Positions 1 to 9,951 of a DNA stretch of 64,000 nt are shown here, in pieces. Every line of letters starts with the position of its first letter. Position 1 is the stretch's first letter. The translations under genes were made by a program, and so were the position numbers. Origin of the DNA: Azolla caroliniana (Eukaryota; Polypodiophyta). The stretch spans positions 1-64,000 of the forward strand of contig JBHGNT010000135.1 in NCBI GenBank assembly GCA_043228905.1, given 5' to 3'. The notes below the pieces were generated by a model. The model did not search any database. It was given only the letters and a program-made list of their open reading frames with translations, and was not told where the DNA came from.

Positions 1-180
1 TTGCAAATATAGCATTGCGCTTCTTTGATGCTGCCACATTTGCCATATGTATCTAAAAGCATGTTGTTGAATAGGATCTAAAATAATAACTCATAATTGT
101 TGGTAGACAGGTCCCTCCGGATGGGAAGGGAGAAGAACAGTGTCGACGAACCAACTCGGCGAGGCCGAAACGGTATGAAC

Positions 181-296
181 CGGATGAGGAGTACCCGACT
201 GCGGAGAGTCGGATGGTGTAGGCCCGACTGCGGGAAGCCGGATGAGGAGTACCCGACTGCGGAGAGTCGGATGGTGTAGGCCCGACTGCGGAGAGC
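181..296. repeat. 58-bp tandem repeat, two copies, inside the LTR
   Basis: Two near-identical 58-bp units (181-238 and 239-296) each carry CCCGACTGCGG twice. A third, partial unit starts at 297. The repeat is far more GC-rich than its surroundings, as is common for repeated enhancers in LTR U3 regions. Confidence 0.85.
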
Positions 297-440
297 CGGA
301 TGAAGCCCATCAAGGCTACATTTGTAAATAGCCGAAAAGTCATATTAGTATAAATATGACTTAGGGCAAACCTTTATTGTGAGTGTGTGTGATTATTATT
401 CTTCGTTGTTGGTGCAAGAAGAAATCAGAGCGCGTAACTG

Positions 441-443
<3 letters not shown>

Positions 444-480
<37 letters not shown>
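444..480. repeat. (GA)n microsatellite
   Basis: An uninterrupted GA run of about 37 bases within the LTR-like segment, downstream of its TATA-like motif. Confidence 0.95.
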
Positions 481-481
<1 letters not shown>

Positions 482-767
482 GAGGTCGTTGCCTCTGTTG
501 TAACCGCCGCCTGTGGCGAAGATCTGTGAGCACGAGGTCGTTGCCTCAGTGATCTCACTATTGTATATTTCTGCATAGTGACAGTTTGCAGCTTGTGGGC
601 TGTCGTGGTTTTTCCCCCTAATTTTTGGGGTTTTCCACGTATACCTCCTGTGCACCATTTCTCTCCTTTTTCTTTCGTGTCGCGTTTTCATTACCTGTTT
701 TTCTGTGCATGTAAAGAATCTCGGTTGTGGCCGAGCGTCGGACATAAGGAACGTCGAGTTCCCAACA

Positions 768-3700
768 ATTGCATCTAATTGTCAAAGGCATCTCTCCCAT
801 TCAAAAATTCAATGGTGTACTTTATACACACATGCCCTAATGAGTGTATGTTTAAACACTAAGTGCAAGGTTGAGCTTGTTATTTCAAGATGCCCCTTCA
901 AGCTCAATTGTGTCACGATTCACGAATCATCTGTACAACAAGTTTGGTATACTTTCTTCACTCCCCTCAAGATTGGTAGATCAAATGCACATAATTAACC
1001 TATGTACCTTCCAAAATTGTCCAAATTAGACCATCCTTTCCTAACAAACAAGATATTGCAAACAGCTCAAATTCCAAGGGATTTGAGTTCTTTCTTTCCG
1101 TCGGAGGTTGTCAATAAAAATACTCCAATATACTCTACAACAACCTCACTAGATGGGGAATAATGGCTTGTGTATCCCTATTAACCACTTGCCACCAAGA
1201 ACTTACAATATTTGTCTTAGCATACTTTCCTAACAAAGGAGATGTTGCAAACACCTCAAATTCCAAGGTATTTGAGTTCTCTCTTTCTGCCAGAGATTGT
1301 CAATCAAAATACTCCAATATACTCTGCAAATTACAACCACCTCACTAAATGGGGAATAATCATTGACCCAACATATTAGTCTTGCCTATCCCTATTAACC
1401 ACATGCCACAAAAAATTAACGATATTTGTCTTAGCATGACAGAGTACGTTCTTTCACTATAAAAATGCAGTAACTTGTATCCATCGTTGTTGACCCTCAA
1501 ACATGGCCTTAAGAAAGGCACATTGGCAAGACAAAAATTGATTAGAGAGATATAACTTGGTTGCCCTCACCAAGTTGGTTTGGTATATATATGACTCCAA
1601 AGCTGAGACCATAGGCATCATAATTTATTAAACTGCTCACACACACATAGATACTCCATTTAATCTATTTCACTCCATAAGAGCTCCCTCATTGAGTTTT
1701 ATACTCAACTTTTGAATTTTGAAAACACTTTTTATAAATTGACATTACAAGAACCTTGGAAAGTGCAAATTTACAAGAACTTTGGAAAGTGCTCTAGACA
1801 AATAATAGTTATAATAACATACAATAAAGTCACATGATCAAGTGGCATTGTGGATGTAAGTCATGTGTATCGTAGTCAATGACTTTTATATGACCAAGAC
1901 ATCAAACTTCTTGTTATTCCACCTTTGGATGGTTTTAAAAGGTCCACAAGTTACAAAAGAGACATGCTGACAAGTTGACAACTATGTAACTACAACATTT
2001 TTAAAGACGATAGTCCATAATGGTGAGAATGAAAGAATAGTGTGATGTAAACGAGAACATCTTTTTGAATTGGGAAGGATTTCACAAAGAAATGCAAGCA
2101 TTTCCTAGAAAATATTAGAAAGATTGTACACAAAGTCAACACAAACATATAAAAAGTTTTAGTTAGACATTGTTTTCTCATCTATCATGTAATGGCATTA
2201 TCCATGTAGATGTAAAGTTTTTCATGAAATCTTGCAAACATAATGCAAGTTTACTTTCTAATTTTCATCGTTGAAATTTCTCTAGGATCCAATTACACAA
2301 GCACTAACAAGGATGAGTCCTTAACCCGTGTAGGCCTACCATATGTAATTAAGATTAGCAAGAAGTCATACATGAATTCCCACCAAACCATTCAACGTAC
2401 AATCACACCTATACCTTGATGGGAATTTTTAAAGGCAAATTTTTAGGAGGAAATTGTGATGGCACATTATCACAAATTAGATTCACAAAGGCCAAACCTT
2501 GTGGAGATATTGAAACAATGATGTAGACAGGTCTTCTCCAACCAAACCGTGCATCAAGAAATGTTAATGCAAGAGATATGGAGTGAAGTTGTAGCCACTC
2601 TAAAGAGCCAATATGATGGCCTCATCGGCTAGCCTTCATCCGACAATGGTCGTCCTCTCCCTTTCTTGAGTTAGTGAGCATCTAAATAAGATGGAACTAT
2701 CGCGTTTTTTATATAACACTCTCATACGTAAAATTTTATTGATGCTTTCAATTAAATCTAGACATCAAAACGATACCTATAATCATCACAAAAGCAACAT
2801 TAATGCATGGACAATACAATCACATAGATGTCTTTCAATGTCACCACTCACAATACACCCACTTGATTGGAATCTCCAAGTCTCTCCATCACTTTAATTC
2901 GACAAAACTGTCCATTATTTAAATAAAATAATTTTCATCTTCATTGTTTGCTGGATTGGCTTAAATCGTTATTTAAGCAATGTTTACTACTCGATTGGTG
3001 GATGCCTACAACTTGAATAAACTTTACATTTGTACACAGTGAAATGAGGCTCAATCCAGTATCTTATGCAATTCACTATGTAGTTTATAGATAAACAAGA
3101 AAGGCAATTGTCGATATTCTCAACGAGAGATAAATCGAAGAATGCACTCTACCAAAACTAAAAGTTTGAGTCCATTTGAAGTTTGGTCTAAGATTCTCGA
3201 AAACTTTGCCTATTATGATTACATTGGATCAAGCACATTTGTAGTTTTTTCGAAATAGATTTCTTCAAAACATTTCCCTACGCAAATGGTTAAAGATGAT
3301 ACCATTACCTTCTTGAGGTTCAAAATGACACCATTACTTGTGACACTTCGCATGTATCATTGGAGACATCTGACATTTGAGTTTTTCATTTTCTTTAAGA
3401 ACTTTTTACTTAGTTGTATTGGTTGATGAGAATTTTAAGAAGTAATCCTAAATTTTATTAACATTTACTTCAAACTATCACCAACAACTACACCTAGTAA
3501 CTTGAACCATGAGCTTTCCTTTAATTTCCATCAAATAAATGTACATAGCAACAATGGGTTTTGTAGGTTCCTAACAATTATAACAAAGACACGTGTGTGG
3601 ATGTAGAATTGATACTCACTTTGCACAAGTAATTTTGTGTACATTGATGACCATGTGGCACGTGTAATCTAGAATCAGATCAAAATTTATGGTTCTAGCC

Positions 3701-4295
3701 TTCTAGGTAAACATAGACTTGAATCTAATAAACTAGATTCAGGCCGAGTTTTCATGAAATAGTTACGAAAGACAAAAAAACAAAACATCATCCTCGTGGT
3801 AAACGGGTTAGTTATTTCATGAACTTTGCATGCTTGCTAGAAAAATGTTGGTAATTTCATATGTTCACATAAATTATGGCATAATACTTTATGCTAATTA
3901 AATTTGATAATGGAAATTGAAAAGAAATCAACCAAAACAAGTAAATCCACTTGTTTTTATGCATGAAATATATAAATTTGTCTAATGTTCACTTAATATG
4001 ATGTATTTCCCATTAATGGAAAGACACATGGACATGCTTAAAGGCAATATTGATGACAACAACAGCGGAACAATTCTTGCTGAAAATATTGAGTTCTTAA
4101 CTAATTACAAAACACCCTTCTCTACATTGTTATCAAGGTGGGTCTTGTTGAAGAAATTCCATCAAAATCGTGCGGCATGCAACCTAAGGCTACCTATCCT
4201 ACTCCCATTGATAGTCCTCTTATATAAAGTTAGTGCTCAATAAATCTTATAAGATAGGTGACATATAAAAAAGTACCTCTCTCTCCCTTTCTTTT
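768..4295. other. Intergenic, no gene recognised
   Basis: AT-rich sequence without an ORF of recognisable family, splice-supported exon or RNA gene. The only structure noted is the tandem duplication at 1036-1437. The short ORFs here look like chance open frames. Confidence 0.6.
1036..1437. repeat. Diverged tandem duplication, about 190-210 bp per copy
   Basis: Copy 1 (1036-1224) and copy 2 (1225-1437) both begin CTTTCCTAACAAA and share blocks such as CTCAAATTCCAAGG, TACTCCAATATACTCT and GATGGGGAATAAT-like sequence. Both end in a TTTGTCTTAGCAT-type motif. Several substitutions and small indels indicate an older duplication. Confidence 0.8.
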
Positions 4296-4372
4296 TGTAA
4301 TTAGCTTACCTTAGTGGTAAGTTGTTACACAACAACTACGTCTTGGGTTCAAAACCCAATTTTCTCACCTCT
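4296..4372 (+). mobile_element. tRNA-like SINE head (A and B box)
   Basis: Sequence resembles pol III internal promoters: a D-arm-like TAGCTTACC...TAGTGGTAAG near 4302-4320 (A box) and GGTTCAAAACC at 4346-4356 (B box). The latter sits in a perfect TTGGG/CCCAA T-arm with a 7-base loop. A GTTGTT-ACAC-AACAAC hairpin takes the place of the anticodon arm. No acceptor stem closes, so a functional tRNA is unlikely. A tRNA-derived SINE or tRNA relic fits better. Confidence 0.4.
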
Positions 4373-4460
4373 ATTATATACTTCATACATATCGTAATTC
4401 ACGAAAAGCCATTGTGGAATGTAGGGGTTGAACCCATGACCTATTGGTCTCCATTAGGCA

Positions 4461-4462
<2 letters not shown>

Positions 4463-4521
<59 letters not shown>

Positions 4522-4522
4522 A
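4463..4522. repeat. Compound (CT)n(CA)n microsatellite
   Basis: A CT run switches directly into a CA run. A GGGTTGAACCC-type B-box-like motif on the opposite strand lies just upstream (about 4426-4437), so the array may be the tail of a second, inverted SINE-like unit. Confidence 0.9.
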
Positions 4523-4550
4523 TGTATATCGTGAAATGTAATATTTTTTG

Positions 4551-4612
4551 TCTCATAGGTCATATTTGACCTCTAAAGACAATAATAGAATCTATCTATC
4601 TATCTATCTATC
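4551..4612 (+). mobile_element. LINE-like 3' tail ending in (ATCT)n
   Basis: The motif TCTCATAGGTCATATTTGACCTCT followed by AATAATAGAATC and about five TCTA units recurs in diverged form at 42556 and 62187. A conserved 3' end that ends in a short simple repeat is typical of non-LTR elements that prime on microsatellites. The family is inferred. Confidence 0.45.
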
Positions 4613-5374
4613 TCTTAATAGTTATTATATGCTTGAGAATCAGTGCAACTAAAGTGATACTCAAGGATGGGAAACGAGATTGATGTTTTTCAATGCAAGG
4701 TAGTCCAAAAGTGTTGCTTTGATGGAGTGGAGGTATGGGGCTACACTATTTCACTTAGTGCATGCACTGAAATAGGGAAAATCCAAAAAAATCTTACCAA
4801 CCATAGAGGTGTTTTTTTTTTCTCCAAAAACAACCATAGAGGTGTTTGCCATTGAAAGAGTATATATGTAAGTACATCATAAAGGTCAAGAGTTGCCCGA
4901 TCACATAATCCCAAAACAAGCTTGGAACATAAGATGCAAGGTATGAAAAACTAATAAGCAAAATCTTCTCATATAGCTAGATGCTTGACATTATGAAATG
5001 GTTTAAAAGACATGGAGTAAAATATATATTGGATCTCTTGGGTGATGCTATGTAGTATGAAGTATGTCATTATCAAGGTAAGGTTACTAGAAGCAGAAAG
5101 GACTGAAGTGGCAAGATACTAAAATGTTAAAATTGAAAATTTACATTGCAAACATAAACCCCCATTATTGGCCCCAATACAAGTTAAAATGTCAAAACAT
5201 ATCTAACCACATCTTACTATTCCCATGAGCCTTAACATTTCATAGAACGTGCTCACATAAGCTAGACGTTGCAGTAGCATAAGGACATCGTCGCGTCGCC
5301 TGGTATGAAGATATGCAATGTATGCAATGAAACCCTACTGGAGGAGGGATATCTCTTATACTCAGATCCCCAAC

Positions 5375-5509
5375 GTATAAGGTAGTTCACGAGAGGTATG
5401 ATGACTTGTCAAACGAGCATGATAATTTAAGTTTCTTGCATGCTCAATGTATAAGGTAGTTCACGAGAGGTATGACGACTTGTCAAACGAGCATGATAAT
5501 TTAAGTTTC
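5375..5509. repeat. 74-bp tandem duplication
   Basis: GTATAAGGTAGTTCACGAGA starts at 5375 and again at 5449. The two copies differ by one base over about 60 bp, indicating a recent event. Copy 2 lacks the last few bases of the unit. Confidence 0.9.
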
Positions 5510-5632
5510 ATACTCAAATCCCCAACATGAAGGATCAGCACATGTATGCGTGCATTATTTTCACATAAGAGAGTTTTCACTCAACCCCCTTTGCTACAAT
5601 AGACCTCTTCATGGATGTTAAAAAATCTATTC

Positions 5633-5634
<2 letters not shown>

Positions 5635-5702
<68 letters not shown>

Positions 5703-5719
5703 GATAGATAGATATAGAT
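5635..5719. repeat. Compound (CT)n(AT)n(AGAT)n microsatellite
   Basis: About 45 bases of CT pass into an AT run and then AGAT units. Confidence 0.95.
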
Positions 5720-7450
5720 TGTTTTTTCATGGATAAACCTATCATGATATTAGGCGGCATGCCATGGTTTTATTCATTGTCAGGCCTTGTGTTAAAGGCA
5801 TTTATTCCCTCCCCCTATTCACAAATTACAAACCCTAAGTGTCTTCTCTCATTTGAGAAAATTCAAATCCCCCCCATCAATAATTTTGAATATCCCGCTC
5901 TACAAATTCGGATTTCACTGTCTCGATATTTTCAAATCTCCCATTCGCAACATTGACCAATTTAATTCTCTTTATACAATGAGAATTTGTCACTAAGAAA
6001 GCAAATGAGCATTTTAGCAATCAAGCCAACACCTCTCTAGAATAAGAATTCAACATTAATTTGATACACTAATATGGCATATGATACATAATGAAGATAT
6101 GTAAAAATAATGGTTGAACCCCAACCTTGCATTAATACTCTAATGTAGTTTAAACTTTACCACTAGAATGAACTTAGTGCAAAAGCAAACACAACTTTTC
6201 TTTAAAGAAGTTTTACTTTACAAGATAGTGGTGGCTTAGGCACCCTGCTGCCAATCCTTCCATGTATTGCGTGCATTATATTATTTTCTATTGCATTATA
6301 AGTTATTTACAAGGTTTTCAAATTTCCTTCGAGCACATGGTTCTAAATCAAAGCATAACGCCACAATTCTAAAGGATGAGGACATTGTCAATTAAATACA
6401 TTCCCTTGGGACATGAAGGGCATGTAACAATAGCTATTATGGAAGATTTATGAAGTCTCTAATAATAAATAGAGTGAAGGCAACAATTAGAACACAAACC
6501 AAGTGAGTGGGATTTTGTATAAAGATATTTGTAAACATACAACTCATTCTCGAGTTTGATGTGCATTGAAGTATGAAAATCTAGGTGTGGGCAACTTTTA
6601 CCGAATCAACACATCACAATTGATGAACAAAAAGGAAGCAAGCGTTCCGTATCCAATTAGAAAAATCTCACAACTCACCTCGTTGAAACTTTGGGAGAAG
6701 TTGTTGATCCTCCCTTGCAATGATACAAAGCTCATGTGTATTTCCAATTATATTTATACCATGCGAACAATAATGGCATTGTCTATGAATGATATCATGG
6801 TTTGACCATGAACGATGTGCAAGAAGTTTGGAAAACAAATGAGTGAAAATGGCTAAAGGATCACGTTTATTTATTCTTGAAAACGATGGTTAAATGTTCC
6901 TTCCTACATTCTAAAGCAATTTGATCTTGCAAGTTAAACCATGGAACAATGGTTGGATGAATAATTAATTTTTGCCCCCCATATCATTTGTCATAATATG
7001 GACAAAAATAGTCAATCATGGAACGTCGGCTCACAAATCGCGGTTCCTTAAACCAATTGATGATGTCTTTTGCGAATATTTCCATCTATTAACTCTCATT
7101 GTTTGATTAAAAGTTATCAAAATTATTGCGGCAGCTATAGATTATAGGTTTTTTGCAACATGTTGGTTTAGGGTTTGCCCACTAATCCCAAGATACTCAT
7201 TACATCTTAAGCCTTCCATCCATTGTCATTATAAAATTCCATTCTTCATTATTTTGTCTTTCTACTAAAAATTTATACAATTGCTACCCTTGAGTATGTG
7301 TTCAAGATTTGGAGCAGATAAGGTTTGAAAAGTGTAACTATGGAACAAGTGGGATGGAGTTGAAGGATACACACAAAAACATATTTTCTAAACATAAGTT
7401 TCTTTGCATGTTTAATTGCTTTCTAACAACATCATTTTTCGAAAATGTAA

Positions 7451-7754
7451 ACATAATGGAAACGGCAGAGGAGCCAAAGAGCCTATAGAAGAAAACTCGA
7501 CCAAAAATCATTACCATGAAGAATTATGAAAGGAACTTTGAAAGTGTTGCACAATGGCATGCTTTGAAGGTTAATAATGGGCATGATGAACAAAGGCTTA
7601 AACATAATGGAAAAGGTGGAGAGCCAAAGAGTCTAGGAGAAGAAAACTCAACCAAAAACCATTGCCATGAAGAATTATGAAAGGAAATTCAAAGTGTTGC
7701 GCAATGGCATGCTTTGAAGGTTAATAGTGATGGGCATGATGGACAAAGGCTTAG
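7451..7754. repeat. 151-bp tandem duplication
   Basis: Copies at 7451-7601 and 7602-7754 both start ACATAATGGAAA and run through GAAGAATTATGAAAGGAA and GGCATGCTTTGAAGG to CAAAGGCTTA. They differ by scattered substitutions and small indels. No coding potential is convincing in either copy. Confidence 0.9.
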
Positions 7755-8382
7755 CTTTAAAGCAAGTTATATTTTTGACTTTACTGTATATCACCAACTT
7801 TACTTCAAACAAGTTAACTTTAGTCTCATATTCACATTGACCTAAATTATATGACACAGGGCTTGTGTTTTCATTAACTTTATTTCCCTGGCATTCTCTT
7901 CAATATCCATGACTCACACAAAGCAAACCACTCATAAACTTCCTATGACGTGTTTAGATTGTGTCCCATGATTCTTCAAATCCAATCTAATATATCCACA
8001 CAATAGCGAACCATTTTTGTTACCTTCTAATCCACTATAAACACCGTTCAAAAAGTGTACAGCTCCTATGAGTGTAACCTACCAATGCAAGTTTTAATAC
8101 TCCTAGCTAGGTTCCTATATGAGGAGACAACAAGATCAATATTGGATATTGGTTTGGTTCCAACTTAAACACTTGAAAGGATCTTAATGTGTACAATCAC
8201 ATTGTGATTATAAGATAGGCTAAGGTGAACATGCATAGCCACGACTACACAGGGACAACATGGGCCAACAAGAAGGTTAGGGAAAGACATGACTACTGAA
8301 GCAATCAATTCAACAACAATGGTAGGGTTCCATTCAATGGCAATATTTTGATAATAGTTGCACAATCTCTACAGAAAACATA

Positions 8383-8447
8383 GCATTGTAGCTGATGTGC
8401 CTTTTTTAAAACTAATGGAAGGATATTTTGTTTAAAACAAAAAAAAG
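8383..8447 (+). mobile_element. LINE 3' end (family with ACTAATGGAAGGATAT)
   Basis: TTGTAGCTGATGTG...AAACTAATGGAAGGATATTTTG followed by an A-rich tail is a diverged match to segments at about 19620-19682 and 43096-43160. A shared 3' end plus A-rich tail marks dead, heavily 5'-truncated LINE insertions. Confidence 0.5.
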
Positions 8448-8678
8448 TACATCAACCCCTCACACCACCCTATCCAAAATAGTCATATAACCTCAATTGC
8501 ACATAAGGACAATGGGAAGGTTCATGGTATGATCCCTTAGGTAATCTAAGTGTTGAGGAGGGCTCATACATTGATATGCCTGGCTAACCCCATCCAAACG
8601 GCAATCACATGAACTCTATTTCTCACTCACTTGAAATATATAATAGGAATACAATAATCTGTTGGAAATGAAGCATTC

Positions 8679-9394
8679 CCGGCATACCACAATGCAAGAA
8701 CACTTAGAGATAGACATGCATTTGTAATAAAGAAATAGGCATGAGCAGCAGAAGCAAGACATTTTATCAGTGCAGCACATTGCCATGCACCATTGCTTAC
8801 CAATGACATCCTATTATTTTAAAAACCAAAAAGTAACACTATGTCGTAGAAGCATCATCTGTTACAAGTTGCTTTTTGAGCCTCCAACGGGTACGTTATT
8901 GGTTTGGATATATGTCACATGTTTGCACAAGGGACTGATGTAGTTGCATCTTGGTCTTATCGAAGCAAGAACTGAATAAAGAGTTCCGCCATAAATTCGC
9001 TTTCCAAAGGCTCAAAAAGATGTTAACATCTCCGGCATACCACAATGCAAGAACACTTAGAGATAGACATGCATTTGTAATAAAGAAATAGGCATGAGCA
9101 GCAGAAGCAAGACATTTTATCAGTGCAGCACATTGCCATGCACCATTGCTTACCAATGACATCCTATTATTTTAAAAACCAAAAAGTAACACTAGTTACT
9201 TTTATGTCGTAGAAGCATCATCTGTTACAAGTTGCTTTTTGAGCCTCCAACGGGTACGTTATTGGTTTGGATATATGTCACATGTTTGCACAAGGGACTG
9301 ATGTAGTTGCATCTTGGTCTTATCGAAGCAAGAACTGAATAAAGAGTTCCGCCATAAATTCGCTTTCCAAAGGCTCAAAAAGATGTTAACATCT
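8679..9394. repeat. Near-identical 353/363-bp tandem duplication
   Basis: Copy 1 (8679-9031) and copy 2 (9032-9394) both begin CCGGCATACCACAATGCAAG and end AGATGTTAACATCT. Apart from a 10-base insertion in copy 2 after AACACTA (around 9194), I see almost no differences, so this is the youngest duplication of its kind in the window. On the minus strand each copy has an open frame of about 44 residues beginning MSLVSNGAWQCAALIK, hydrophobic and of unknown family. That could be an exon relic or chance. Confidence 0.95.
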
Positions 9395-9951
9395 CCGGCA
9401 ATAAAGCCTACCAAAGAAAGAGATTGTAAAGCGAACGTTTCTCCTTAAAAGCATGTCTTTGCGAAAAAGAGTTTCTCACAACCGAAGGTTCGATGAGTAT
9501 AGAATGACATCGTCTTTTTTTATGGCAATCATCAATCTGAACAAGATTCATTCCAAAAACTACGTATTTTCATCCTTGTGCAATAAATAGCTTTACAATT
9601 ACCCTTTTTGGGAGATTGTCTTTCTTAGAGGCAAAATAGCCAAGCAAGTGCATTATCAACAAATTACACAATTTAAGGATGTGTACCATGCAACCAAATC
9701 TTTCATTATCAAGGTTAGAATAGAAATCACAATCTAAGTTTTACATGATGGGGAAGAGAGTACATGTTAAAAAGCAAAAAGCAAAAGCAATAAAAAATTT
9801 GAAGTGAGTAGGGAGGGGGGGAAGGAAGTAGGCTTGTATAAGATATAAGAATATAAATTAGAGACAAAACCACCACACCAAGCCATAAAAGAGGGCATTA
9901 AGGCAAGACAAGAGGTAGTGGAGAAAAGACCATAAATAAATGATGAAGTCT
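9395..9951. other. 3' flank of the receptor kinase gene
   Basis: No separate gene seen. This stretch follows the minus-strand stop codon at 9952 and probably contains the 3'UTR and poly(A) site. No single signal could be singled out with confidence. Confidence 0.5.

Larger units (their letters stand above)
98..767 (+). mobile_element. Probable LTR (solo or partial) of a copia-like retrotransposon
   Basis: The 670-bp segment begins TGTTGG and ends CCAACA, the TG...CA inverted termini of LTRs. Inside, in order, are a GC-rich tandem repeat (possible U3 enhancer), a TATA-like motif (TATAAATATG near 350) and a GA microsatellite, an arrangement that fits U3-R-U5. The termini extend as AATTGTTGG/CCAACAATT. 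No 5-bp direct target duplication is visible: the flanks are ATAAT on the left and ATTGC on the right. No tRNA primer-binding site follows and no purine tract precedes, so it may be a degraded or recombined solo LTR. Orientation is inferred from the TATA motif. Confidence 0.55.
4613..8380. other. Intergenic, no gene recognised
   Basis: AT-rich DNA with scattered short ORFs of no recognisable family. Local tandem duplications (5375-5509, 7451-7754) and a microsatellite (5635-5719) are listed separately. Confidence 0.6.

Noticed and set aside
4302-4372. Functional tRNA gene
   Set aside because: The T-arm is good but no acceptor stem or normal anticodon loop can be drawn, so it was listed as SINE-like instead.
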